Source of the DNA: Anolis sagrei
Lineage: Eukaryota; Chordata; Lepidosauria; Squamata; Anolidae
Direction of reading: 5' to 3'
NCBI RefSeq assembly: GCF_037176765.1
Contig: NC_090023.1
Coordinates: 147,350,866 to 147,414,865 of the forward strand
Length of the DNA stretch: 64,000 nt
In this document: positions 1 through 11,344 of the stretch, piece after piece
How the letters are laid out: each line of letters begins with the position of its first letter
How positions within the stretch are numbered: the first letter of the stretch is position 1
Translations under genes and position numbers: made by a program
The notes under the pieces: generated by a model
What the model was told of the DNA's origin: nothing
The model's input: only the letters and a program-made list of their open reading frames with translations
Database searches by the model: none

Positions 1-1065
<1,065 letters not shown>

Positions 1066-2060
1066 GGGGCCAGACCCTCACCCCACCCTACTTCCAAGAA
1101 CTTGGCCTTTAGCCCAAGAATGCCAACCAGACTAAATTCCAGGAAGGCCCATTTAGTTATACAGTTACAAATGTCTGACAATCTTTTTTGGTAAAGTGAA
1201 AAACAATTGCTCGCTGAAAGTCCGTTTGGGAAAGAGGAATGCTGGCCAGGCTCTGAGCTCATTTTTCAGTCCACTCGTGTAATGCGATAGCCTTTCTCTT
1301 GCTCCTGCTCCAGCCCACGAACAGGCAACCAGTTCATGAAACAATACAGAGGAACCCGGGGAAATTGGTGCAGCTGCTAACACCACTCATAATGTATGTC
1401 CGTGTGCGTTTCTTATTTCTTTGTTATGCGACTGCTTCCTGCCCTCTTGAAACGCGCAGCGGAGGATAGGATTCTGAGCTAGAAACATCAGCTTTGTGCA
1501 ACTCAGATCATGCATATTTAACCAATGTTTACACTTTATTGTGAAATGCCTTATGGGCACAATATTTTGTCTCTTCTTTTTTCTTTGCAGAATTTGGCAT
1601 TTTGTAACCCGGAAAGGAAGGTTTGCTTCCAGGTAAAGATGAAAGGTGTGTGAAGGCAGGTGTGAGAGACATGGGAAGAGTCTGGGGTAAAGCTGAATGG
1701 AAACACCTGTTGGGGTCCCTCAAGTTCACACTGTTTTCCAAGACTGCCACAGAAGCTGCCCACATGTGACCGAGAGAGGTACGGAGTTTTGACATCAGGA
1801 AAAAAAATATCTCCGAAAGTCCCTAAGATGCCGGCACATGATCCTCCAACTCCAAGGACATCCCCTTACATGGATAAAGGATCAATGCAGTTCATTCCCT
1901 CTTTGGTTTCATGTTGTGCCAAGGTAGGAGTGAATGATCAACATTCCCATATCACACAGAATCCTATTGATTTCCTTTGGCAATAAAGAGCTCTTCCACT
2001 CTCCTAGAATAACTCTAATTGATACATAAATAAAACCCGAAGAAATTTCCACCAAATTTA
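1066..2060 (+). other. PITX3: PITX3 3' UTR
   Basis: Repeat-poor sequence continuing from the PITX3 stop codon. Candidate poly(A) signals are AATAAA at 1982-1987 and 2029-2034, and a GT-rich stretch at about 2064-2082 follows the second, as expected downstream of a cleavage site. The transcript end is inferred at about 2050-2060. Short ORFs here have no recognisable product. Confidence 0.6.
2029..2034 (+). terminator. PITX3 poly(A) signal (candidate)
   Basis: Canonical AATAAA, with a GTTTGTTGTTGTTG-like downstream element about 35 bases later. A second AATAAA at 1982-1987 could be an alternative site. Confidence 0.5.
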
Positions 2061-2186
2061 TTGATGTCTGTTTGTTGTTGTTGAACAAGAGTTGTGTCCC
2101 TTTATCTGAAGGTGGGAACATTGGGCTTCATGATGATGAATTAAGCCTTTTAGGCCAAGATATCAGCATACATAATTTTCTTATAA

Positions 2187-3141
2187 TCTATATAAATAAA
2201 AATGTAATGTTCGTTTGTGGGATTAACAGAACTCAAAAACCACTGGACGAATTGACACCAAATTTGGACACAATACACCTATCAGGCCAACGAGTGACCA
2301 TCACTCATAAAAAAACACTGAAAAACACAGCAGAAGAGACTTTAAAAGCCAAAAAACAAAAAATACATTACAACGCATTCACAAATCCACATATATATAT
2401 ATATATACTCAAACACACATATATACACAAATATACACACATATACACATATATAAATACACAAAACACATATACACAGACTGGGCCACAGCAACGCATG
2501 GTAGGGGACAACTAGTCTATATAAATAAAAATGCAATGTTCATTTGTGGGATTAATGTAACTCAAAAACTACTGGACAAATTGACACCAAATTTGGACAC
2601 GATACACCTATCAGGCCAATGAGTGCCCATCACTCATAAAAGCACTGAAAAACACAGGAGAAGGGACTTAAAATCCCCAAAAAATTTTTAAATGCATTAT
2701 AATGCATGTGCCAAACTATATATATATATATGCGCGAACACACATATACACAAATATATACACATACATATACACACCCAAAACACATATACACAGACTT
2801 GGCCACAGCAACACATGGCAGGGGGCAGCTAGTCTATATAAATAAAAATGTAATGTAACATAACTCCAAAACCACTGGACAAATTGACACCAAATTTGGA
2901 CAGAATACACCTATCAGGCCAACAAGTGACCAATACTCATAAAAACACTGAAAAACACCGCAGAAAAGACTTTAAAAGCCAAAAAATATATTTAAAATAC
3001 ATTACAACGCATGCGCAAAACCACATATATACACAAACACACATATATACACATATACACAAATATATACACACATATATGCACACACAAAAGACATATA
3101 CACAGACTGGGCCACAGCAACGCATGGCAGGGGACGGCTAG
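2187..3141 (+). mobile_element. Three head-to-tail non-autonomous Helitrons
   Basis: Three copies of one Helitron-like unit abut directly: 2187-2515, 2516-2832 and 2833-3141. Each starts TCTATATAAATAAAAATG and ends in a GCCAC...GTGGC-type hairpin region (the second copy is degraded) followed by CTAG. The array sits between A (2186) and T (3142), the known Helitron A^T insertion site. Each unit has an AC/AT-rich simple-repeat region near its 3' end. No Rep/Hel coding capacity is seen. The same ends recur at 8900-11344, 40577-41270, 43868-45040 and 63702 onward. Confidence 0.85.
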
Positions 3142-3351
3142 TACATATATTAAAAAGCTTAAATATTAGAAACACAGGGTCCTCAATTTTGTATTCTAAT
3201 AATGTAGAAGTTCAAATACTACATTAAAATATTGGTACTCTTCTTAAGTTAACATTTGCTTGTAATATTTTCAGGCAATCTTGCTCAAGATTCCAAAGTT
3301 TGGATATTTGAATTAATATGAAGTAACAATGTTTTCAAATGATTGCACTAT

Positions 3352-3582
3352 GGACCCTTCCTCACAGCGGAATCAAATCCCACATTATGTGCTTTAAACT
3401 GGGATATATGGAAGTGTGGACGCAGATAACTTTGGGCCCTTCCCCACAGCCCTATATCCCAGGATATCAAGACAGAAAATCCCACAATATCTGCTTTGAA
3501 CTGGGTTATCTGAGTCCACACTCAGATAATGTGGGATTTTCTGCCTTGATATTCTGGGATATAGGGCTGTCTGGAGGGGCCC
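3352..3582. mobile_element. Palindromic MITE-like repeats (two copies, one partial)
   Basis: A partial copy (about 3352-3430) is followed by a full copy (3434-3582). The full copy begins GGGCCCTTCCCCACAGCC and ends with its near reverse complement, so most of it can fold on itself. This is the most abundant family in the window: a foldback unit of about 150 bp with a GGGCCCTTCCACACAGC-type terminus and an inner 'ATCTGCTTTGAACTGG' core. It is non-coding and of unassigned superfamily. Confidence 0.7.
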
Positions 3583-3636
3583 ATAGTGTAATCAGAAGAG
3601 GAAAAAACAAAACAAAACAGACATCTCTCTCTTATA

Positions 3637-3903
3637 CTGGTGGCACAATGAGTTAAACCCTTGTGCCTGCAGGACTGCTGACCAAGAGATCAGCAGTTTG
3701 AATCCGGGAAGAGCCGGTTGAGCTCCCTCTGTCAGCTCCAGTTCCCCTGCATGGACATGAGAGAAGCCTCCCAGAAGGATGGTAAAACAAAACATTTGGG
3801 CATCTCCTGGGCAATGTCCTTGCAGATGGCCAATTCTCTCACAGCAGAAGAGACTTGTAGTTTCTCAAGTTGCTCCTGTCACCCAAAAACAAACAAACAA
3901 AAA
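3637..3903 (+). mobile_element. tRNA-derived SINE (second family)
   Basis: Box A-like GTGGCACAATGAGTTAAACC and box B-like GTTTGAATCC lie at tRNA spacing. The body reads 'GAGAAGCCTCCCAGAAGG' and 'TTCTCAAGTTGCTCCTG', then an A/C-rich tail. The same family is at 21721-21988 (plus) and 8386-8640 (minus). Confidence 0.75.
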
Positions 3904-4216
3904 AGAGCTGAGCTCCTTTCCTGGTATATGAAGTCATATGCCTTACTAGGGAAAGATCCGTCAAATATTGACCTCTTCTATACAGCTGTATAAAATCCAG
4001 ATTATCTGCTTTGAACTGGATTATCTGGCAGTGTAGAATGGCTCTTTGTTACATAGTATTATTTGTTGCACATTTCAGCACTGACATCTGTTTAATACTT
4101 GACCTTTCAATGGGGATACAAGTATGTCTGGTTTAAATTGATATACAGTAGTTAGCACATCCATGTTATATGATACTGTTTTTCCACATAATGTTGCTAT
4201 TTCTGCTGGCAGTTTC

Positions 4217-4354
4217 GGGCCCCTTCTACACTCCCATATAAAATCCAGATTATATGGATCATATAGCAGTGTGGACTCATATAATCCAGTTCAAAGACGA
4301 TAGTGTGGATCATTTGCTTTGACAGTTGGATTATATGGCAGTGTAGAAGGGGCC
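4217..4354. mobile_element. Palindromic MITE-like repeat, TCTACACTGCC subtype
   Basis: Foldback unit starting GGGCCCCTTCTACACTCCC and ending GTGTAGAAGGGGCC. It is the second subtype of the abundant palindromic family. A partial relative lies at about 3970-4052. Confidence 0.65.
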
Positions 4355-4614
4355 TCATATAGGAGGATGGGAGAAGGGAGGTGGAAAGCTTGGATCTTTC
4401 TTTGGGAATGCAAAGTAGAGTACAAATCACATAGATGCATTGTAAAGGAAGATGGAGTTCACTTCCATTCTGTGGTGCTATCCAAAGTAATTAATATTAG
4501 ATTCTATGATTTAAAAAATGGCCAAACCGCAAACATATTAATATGTTTAGTTGATGTATGGATTCATGCTTGCACAGTTACAAATGAAACATAAATTGTA
4601 GCTATGTATTTCCT

Positions 4615-5178
4615 CAGAGTTTCTTGAACTTTGATACTCACAACCCTTTTGGCCTGAAAGTTTTTTATGTGGCCAGGATATATAGGTATATAATAAAATA
4701 AATATAAAAATCAAACAAATACTGATAACAAGTCAGCATTTGCAAGGCTTGGTAAACAAGCTGATTTGTCTCTCCATGAAGGACAGCTGAATCATCTTCT
4801 GCAGAGTCCACTATAAACACTGCACAACAGAGTCAGAAAATAGTTACTGGGGCCCCTTCCACACAGCTGAATAAAATCCCACATTTTCTGCTTTGAACGG
4901 GAATATATGGCAGTGTGGACTCAGGACCCTTCCACACAGCCCTATATCCCAGAATATCAAGGCAGGAAATCCCACATTATCTGAGTGTGGACTCAAACAA
5001 CCCAGTTCAAAGCAGATATTGTGGGATTTTCTGCCTTGATATTCTGGGATATAGGGCTGTGTGGAAGGGCCCTGGGTGACATTCAGAAAACTTTTACTTT
5101 TGTAAAATCTGTCAGGATCCCAAAATTGAGGTAAGGGAGCTGCATTTGGGGTTGGGAGCCATAGTTTAAGAAAGAGTA
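4615..5178. mobile_element. Degraded hAT-like repeat split by a MITE (4849-5073)
   Basis: The flanks (about 4615-4848 and 5074-5178) match the flanks of the element at 18260-18920 (shared features: TTTGCAAGGCTTGGTAAACA-like, 'CTGCAGAGT', 'GATATTCAGAAAAC', 'AGTTTAAGAA'). The palindromic repeat at 4849-5073 interrupts this copy and is therefore younger. Outer boundaries are approximate. Confidence 0.5.
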
Positions 5179-5350
5179 TATTATTTCAAGACAGCTCTTC
5201 AAAAACAAGCCAGCTAAAGCCTCCCATCAACCACTGTACAGCTTCTTATGTCTATATAGTAATCTTTAGTGGAGATGAATAGCAGTGTTGATCATTGCCA
5301 GTACAAGACATGGTGTAAAGTGCCCTCAAAACCCAACCTGGGTCCCCAGA

Positions 5351-5808
5351 AAAATCTAAAGACATGAGACCACTACAAACAGTGGTACATCAATTACAGT
5401 AGTAATAGTTTTTTACAACTTATATGTTATAATAATGGGCATATACAGTGAACATAAACCTGTTGTATACACAGTCTTATAACAATTATTGCCTTCTGGA
5501 GAGCTGTGTAAGATCATTCAATAAGAGTCCCCTAGTTATAGATTTTTGGATTTACAAACGTCTCCCTACAAGAGAGTAAGGATTCTACGCCCTCAAGGAG
5601 CAGTCTTCTTGCAAAGTATATATGGTTACTAACTTGGGACTCTTATTGAATGATCTTGCACTGCTCTCCACAAGACATTCACTTATGTTTACAACAGATT
5701 TATATTCACTGTATATGCCCATTATTTTAGCATATAAGTTGTAAAAAAAAAAGTTACTACTGTAATTGATGTACTACTGTTTGTAGTGGTCTTGTGTCTT
5801 TGTATTTT
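5351..5808. repeat. Long snapback inverted repeat
   Basis: Left arm about 5351-5531 and right arm about 5636-5808 are near reverse complements (about 175 bp), separated by a unique spacer of about 104 bp. Shared blocks include GACCACTACAAACAGT, 'CATCAATTACAGTAGTAA', 'TAATGGGCATATACAGTGAA' and 'GATCATTCAATAAGAGTCCC'. No ORF is present. It may be a foldback transposon or a local inverted duplication; no target duplication was found. Confidence 0.8.
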
Positions 5809-6210
5809 AGGGAATCCATTTACGGTTTAGTTATTCCTCAGAAAGTGCTGTCCTTTGTTTAGGACACTTCTGCATGGAAAGTTCTAGAAAGCTGAGATAG
5901 CAAAACAAAACCGTGCTTAGCTTAGCACTGGGAAGGAACACTGAAGAAGGAGCGTAACTGCAATTACCAATGAAATTTTGCTCTCCAGAGCCACAAAGGA
6001 CCACAATAAGTGTGTGTGTGTGAGTGAAAACAGGCTCTGCCACCAGAAGTATAGTAAAGCCAAGGCTCAAAGGGTCGAAACCCTAGGATATTTTGTCTAT
6101 CAAATTATACATCAGCATATATAAATATCAACATATATACATGCACATATCTGCAGGTTTCTCCCACCACTTTCCTCTTCACAAGGAAAAGGAAATTAAA
6201 GTAACACTTT

Positions 6211-6360
6211 GGGCCCTTCCACACAGCCTTATATCCCAGAATATCAAGGAAGAAAATCCCACATTTTCTGAGTGTGGCCTCAGATAACCCAGTTCAAAGC
6301 AGATATTGTGGGACTTTCTTCCTTGATATTCTGGGATATAGGACTGTGTGGAAAGGCCCT
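6211..6360. mobile_element. Palindromic MITE-like repeat
   Basis: Complete foldback unit with GGGCCCTTCCACACAGCC at the left and GGACTGTGTGGAAAGGCCC at the right. The two halves are near reverse complements. Confidence 0.7.
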
Positions 6361-6927
6361 TTGTTTTCGAGCAAGATGTCTTCTTCCCAAACTGGGTAGT
6401 TGTAGGCCTTCCTGCAGGTTCTTTCAGTACTGGACAGTAACATGGATTAACTCATTTTGTGTAAGTATTCTTGATGGTACATAGAGAAGCATACTGGTAT
6501 TTTTGCTCTTCAGTTCAAGTATCCCCTCACATCTAAAAGGAGAACTTTAGCAAGCAAATTCAATCAGATTGTATTAGCCAGGAATCAAATTCAGCACTGC
6601 TGGTTTCTTCAGAGGAAAAGTACTTTCCCCCAGGTGAAGACAATGGAATATGATACAGAAGAAAAACAAATATAATCAAAGTGTATAAGAATGACCCATC
6701 TTCTCCAATACCTATGAGAATGTACAAGCAGATTAGCAACAACAACATTTCCTCTTAATTCTAAGCCTTCATATTTTTCCCCAGCCTCAAATTGCAAAGT
6801 GAATACAAAAAGCATCCAACAAGTTAAGACAAATTAGCTGTTAAGATTTTACCAAGATGCTTAAAAGATCCCAAAGCCTTTCTGCCTGGTGTCCCTATTA
6901 CAATCCAAAGTACCCGGGAGAGTTTTA

Positions 6928-7076
6928 GGGCCCTTCCACACAGCCCTATAATCCAGAATATTAAGACAGATGATAGACAATATCTGCTTTGAACTTGGTT
7001 ATCTGAGTCCAGACTGTCATATAAACCAGTTCAAAGTAGATAATTTGGGATTTTATACAGCTGTGGGGAAGGGGCC
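6928..7076. mobile_element. Palindromic MITE-like repeat
   Basis: Unit bounded by GGGCCCTTCCACACAGCC and CTGTGGGGAAGGGGCC, with the ATCTGCTTTGAACT core. Confidence 0.7.
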
Positions 7077-8385
7077 TGAGTCTTGTGCTGGCAAGTCCCA
7101 TTAGCTTTACCGACAACCCTCTCCTGATAATAATTTCACTAGAAATTATTTTAAATCATCACATTCACCTGCACTTTTTGACTTGCCAAGACAGTACAAT
7201 ATTGCAACAGAAACTTGTTGTGCAAAGCATGTTTTAGCCAAGTCCCATGCAAAAGTCACACAAACAAGAGGAAAAAGGAACAGAAAAACTTTACTCTTAT
7301 CAGCAGAGGCATAAACTTGCAGTGTTGCATACAAAATCAAACAGTGCAACAAACTTAAATAGTCCTTGTAAGTAACACAGAATAAGGCTTCTTTATCTTC
7401 ATTCAAACGAGAGAGCAAAACATAAACCGTGAGTAAATAGCTATTCCACCATAGCAAAGAGCATCAATGTTAGAGCATAGCATTACAGCATATTGCTTCA
7501 CCTCCTCAGAGTAATGTATTGCTTCTCCAAACTGTATTCTAAAATCCATACAGTTATAGCCCACCGGGTGTGGCCCTAACATGCTGGCTGACCTACATAA
7601 CCAGCTGCACATAATAATTAACATCATAAGGTTTTTCTTTACAACACACTTGATCCTGCTACGACTTACTGTAACAAAACTGTACTAATGAAACCCTTCA
7701 CTTCAAAACTTACCACTACAGTGCTATTCAGCACTATCACTTTTCTGGGGAGGAACAGGAAAAATAATTCCAGAAAGCCACCAAATGATTAATACAGTGT
7801 CACCCTTCTAAGTAGTTTAATTAGATTTATTATATGGTGTTGATGCCTTCAATAAGTGTGGACCTGAAGTTAGTGAGAACAAATAACTATTGTCGCTATC
7901 TAGAACCAGGTATTATCAACTATACTACACTGTTGTTTCTGCCCAATGCCTATATCTCTGGAGTCCTGGACTAAATGGGATTAGCACAGTGAGTCCTTTG
8001 CAACCCTGGAGTTTTCAGCTGGTCTCACAAAGTTGAAACTCTCTTCTGCCTGCCTGCCAGCCATGTGAATATATATTTCCAATCAGTTACAAATGGAGGG
8101 GCACTGCCAGTTACAAATCTACTCAAAAGTAAGCCCCTATTATTTCAATGGAACTAACCACACTGGTGGCTGTCAGGACTCAATCTTCCCCCGCAGTCCC
8201 AGGGTTGGAGTCCCACCCTCTCCCATCAAAGTTTTTTTATTTAAAAAAATGGTGCAATCACAGTTTTTCATAATACGAAAAAAACTAAATAAGCAGAGCA
8301 AAATGGTACAAGTAAGAGCTGGTATTGATCCATTAGGAGAGGCATATAATAACTAGTCACTCACATCAATAAATCATTCAATCAG
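7077..8385. other. Intergenic sequence, no feature recognised
   Basis: AT-rich intergenic sequence. Short ORFs on both strands have no recognisable domain and unremarkable composition. No repeat family could be assigned by eye. Confidence 0.5.
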
Positions 8386-8640
8386 GTTTTTTTTCGTGTC
8401 AGGAGCAACTTGAGAAACTGCAAGTTGCTTCTGGTGAGAGAATTGCCTCTCTGCAAGGACATTGCCTAGGGGACACCCAGATGTTTTACCATCCTTGTGA
8501 GGCTTTTCATGTCCCTGCACGGGGAGCTGGATCTGACTGAGGGAGCTCATCCATGCTCTCTCTGGATTTGAACCTGTGACCTGTCGATCTTAAGTCCTGC
8601 CGGCACAAGGGTTTAACCCATTCTACCACCGGGGGCTCCT
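8386..8640 (-). mobile_element. tRNA-derived SINE (second family), reverse orientation
   Basis: Reverse complement of the family seen at 3637-3903 and 21721-21988. The tRNA-like head is at the right end (ACCACCGGGGGCTCC at about 8626-8640) and the tail at the left (TTTTTTTCGTGTCAGGAGC). Confidence 0.75.
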
Positions 8641-8964
8641 ATTAAATCAGATACTTGCAACAGAAGAGCTCTCAAGTCTCCAGGCTGAAGGCTGGCTTGG
8701 TAACAACTCTACAACCCTGATCTCAATGTCCAACTGCCATGTGTTGTCGCCATAAAGAGAAAAGTAGCATATAAATACTGCTACTAATAGGGAAAGAAAC
8801 TGATTCTAAACTCAACCAGTATCTGCCAAATTCAGTCCCCTGAGCAGGCTGACAGGCATATCTAGGAATCTCTATGCAGAGTATGTCTTTTATCTATTAC
8901 TAGCTGTGCCCTGCCACGCGTTGCTGTGGCTTTTAGTAAGAGTTTTGAATTCTCTGCCTGGCCT

Positions 8965-9312
8965 CTCTTCCTTCCTTCCCTCGCTCTCTTTCCCTCTCTC
9001 TCTCTCACACACTCCTTCCTTTCCCCTCTTTCTCTCTTTCCCCCTTTCTCTCTCTCACACTCCTTCCTTTCTCCTCTTTCTCTCTCTCTCTCCCTCTTTC
9101 TCTCTCTCTCACTCCTTCCTTTCCCCTCTTTCTCTCTCTTTCCCTCTTTCTCTCTCTCTCACTCCTTCCTTTCCCCTCTTTCTCTCTCTCTTTCCCTCTT
9201 TCTCTCTCACACTCCTTCCTTTCCCCTCTTTCTCTCTCTTTCCCTCTTTCTCTCTCTCACACTCCTTCCTTTCCCCTCTTTCTCTCTCTCTTTCCCTCTT
9301 TCTCTCTCTCAC
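8965..9312. repeat. CT-rich satellite, about 50-54-bp unit
   Basis: About six copies of a unit containing ACTCCTTCCTTTCCCCTC then CTTTCTCTCTCTTTCCC. It is strongly asymmetric: pyrimidines on plus, purines on minus. Confidence 0.85.
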
Positions 9313-9423
9313 ACTCTTTCTGTTGGGTCATGGGAGTCCTGTGTGCCACGTTTGGTTTATTTCCGTCGTTGCTGGAATTCAGAATGCTTTGATTACAGGT
9401 AAACTAAAAATCCCAACAGCTAC

Positions 9424-10675
9424 AACGGAGGGGGGGTGGGAGGAGGAGGAGTGCAGGGGCGGGGCGTCGGTGGGTGTGGGCGGGGCTTGGGCGGAGGGGG
9501 TTGGAGGAGGAGTGCAGGGGCGGGGCGTTGGTGGGTGTGGGCGGGGCTTGGGCGGAGGGGGGTGGGAGGAGAAGGAGTGCAGGGGCGGGGCGTCGGTGGG
9601 TGTGGGCAGGGCTTGGGCGGAGGGGGGGTGGGAGGAGGAGGAGTGCAGGGGCGGGGCATCGGTGGGTGTGGGCGGGGCTTGGGCGGAGGGGGTTGGAGGA
9701 GGAGTGCAGGGGCGGGGCGTTGGTGGGTGTGGGCGGGGCTTGGGCGGAGGGGGGTGGGAGGAGAAGGAGTGCAGGGGCGGGGCGTCGGTGGGTGTGGGCG
9801 GGGCTTGGGCGGAGGGGGTTGGAGGAGGAGTGCAGGGGCGGGGCGTTGGTGGGTGTGGGCGGGGCTTGGGCGGAGGGGGGTGGGAGGAGAAGGAGTGCAG
9901 GGGCGGGGCGTCGGTGGGTGTGGGCAGGGCTTGGGCGGAGGGGGGGTGGGAGGAGGAGGAGTGCAGGGGCGGGGCATCGGTGGGTGTGGGCGGGGCTTCG
10001 GCGGAGGGGGGTGGGTGGAGGAGGAGTGCAGGGGCGGGGCGTCGGTGGGTGTGGGCGGGGCTTGGGCGGAGGGGGTTGGAGGAGGAGTGCAGGGGCGGGG
10101 CGTTGGTGGGTGTGGGCGGGGCTTGGGCGGAGGGGGGTGGGAGGAGAAGGAGTGCAGGGGCGGGGCGTCGGTGGGTGTGGGCAGGGCTTGGGCGGAGGGG
10201 GGGTGGGAGGAGGAGGAGTGCAGGGGCGGGGCATCGGTGGGTGTGGGCGGGGCTTGGGCGGAGGGGGTTGGAGGAGGAGTGCAGGGGCGGGGCGTTGGTG
10301 GGTGTGGGCGGGGCTTGGGCGGAGGGGGGGTGGGAGGAGGAGGAGTGCAGGGGCGGGGCGTCGGTGGGTGTGGGCGGGGCTTGGGCGGAGGGGGTTGGAG
10401 GAGGAGTGCAGGGGCGGGGCGTTGGTGGGTGTGGGCGGGGCTTGGGCGGAGGGGGGTGGGAGGAGAAGGAGTGCAGGGGCGGGGCGTCGGTGGGTGTGGG
10501 CAGGGCTTGGGCGGAGGGGGGGTGGGAGGAGGAGGAGTGCAGGGGCGGGGCATCGGTGGGTGTGGGCGGGGCTTCGGCGGAGGGGAGTGGGAGGAGGAGG
10601 AGTGCAGGGGCGGGGCGTCGGTGGGTGTGGGTGGGGCTTCGGCAGAGTGGGGTGGGAGGAGGAGGAGTGCAGGCA
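9424..10675. repeat. GC-rich minisatellite, about 61-67-bp unit, about 19 copies
   Basis: About 19 tandem units, each with GTGCAGGGGCGGGGC then GGTGGGTGTGGGCGGGGC. Variants are marked by GTTGG, GTCGG or CATCGG after the first GC box and by GGCAGGGC instead of GGCGGGGC. The order shows a recurring three-unit block (about 190 bp). Open frames across the array have low-complexity Gly/Arg or Pro/His products, a by-product of repeat lengths, and are not called as genes. Confidence 0.9.
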
Positions 10676-11344
10676 GCATGGGCAGGGTAAGATGAAGGAG
10701 GGGGCGGAGAGATGCTTTCGACAGGGCAGGAAGCGGCGTGGCGGGGCTTGGACTGGGGGAAGAGGGTGGCAGGGTTAGAAAGGGGCGAGGCTTGGCAGCG
10801 GCGTGGGTGGGCTTAGCAGGGGGAGGGGGGAAGTTGCGTGGTGCATGTGTGGGCGAGAAGGGGGCGGGGCGAAGTTGGATGTCGGTGAACTACAACTCCC
10901 ATACTCAAGGTCACGGAGGGAAGGGGTGGGGCGAAGGGAGGGGGCGGGTCTTTCCGGAGGGGGTGGAAGGAGGAAGGAGTGAGTCAGGGAAGGCAGGGGG
11001 GTTTGTTACCGCCGTGTTTCAGGGCCGGAAGGGGTGGGAGGAAGTTGCGATGCGTGTGTGTGTGTTTGTGGCGGCGACGTGTTCGTGCTGGGCGAGGGAG
11101 GGAGGGAAGTGCCGTTCGGCCGTTCGGCCATGTGTGCGCGCGCGCTGGGGTCTTTGCGGCAGTGCGCATGCTCAGTTGTTTTGCCACTTTGTGAGTGTGT
11201 TGTTGTGTTGTTTGTAATTGTGAGTGGATTAGTTTGTACCGAGTGGGTTGTCCTAGGGCCATGGCAATTTTGGTGCAGTTTCGTTGGGGGGGTTTAGAGT
11301 TTACCTGTCCGGTATAACCAACCTAACAGATTTATATATATAGA

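Larger units (their letters stand above)
8900..11344 (-). mobile_element. Large non-autonomous Helitron carrying two satellites
   Basis: Read on the minus strand the element starts TCTATATATATAAATCTG at 11344 and ends with a GCCAC-AGCAACGC-GTGGC hairpin and CTAG at 8903-8900. Flanks are A (5') and T (3'), as for Helitron insertion. Its 2,445 bp include a CT-rich satellite (about 8965-9312), a remnant of the 290-bp unit shared with the SPIN-like element (about 9325-9422), a GC-rich minisatellite (about 9424-10675) and a CpG-rich segment (about 10690-11260). Long ORFs here are translations of the repeats and are not considered genes. Confidence 0.75.

Noticed and set aside
2342-3141. Short TYR/ILE/HIS-rich ORFs in the Helitron array
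   Set aside because: They result from the TA/CA-rich simple repeats inside the Helitron units.
8906-10778. Very long open frames (up to about 594 codons) on both strands across 8.9-10.8 kb
   Set aside because: They are translations of the CT-rich satellite and the GC-rich minisatellite. All frames are open because the units lack stop codons, and the products are low-complexity Gly/Arg or Pro/His repeats.
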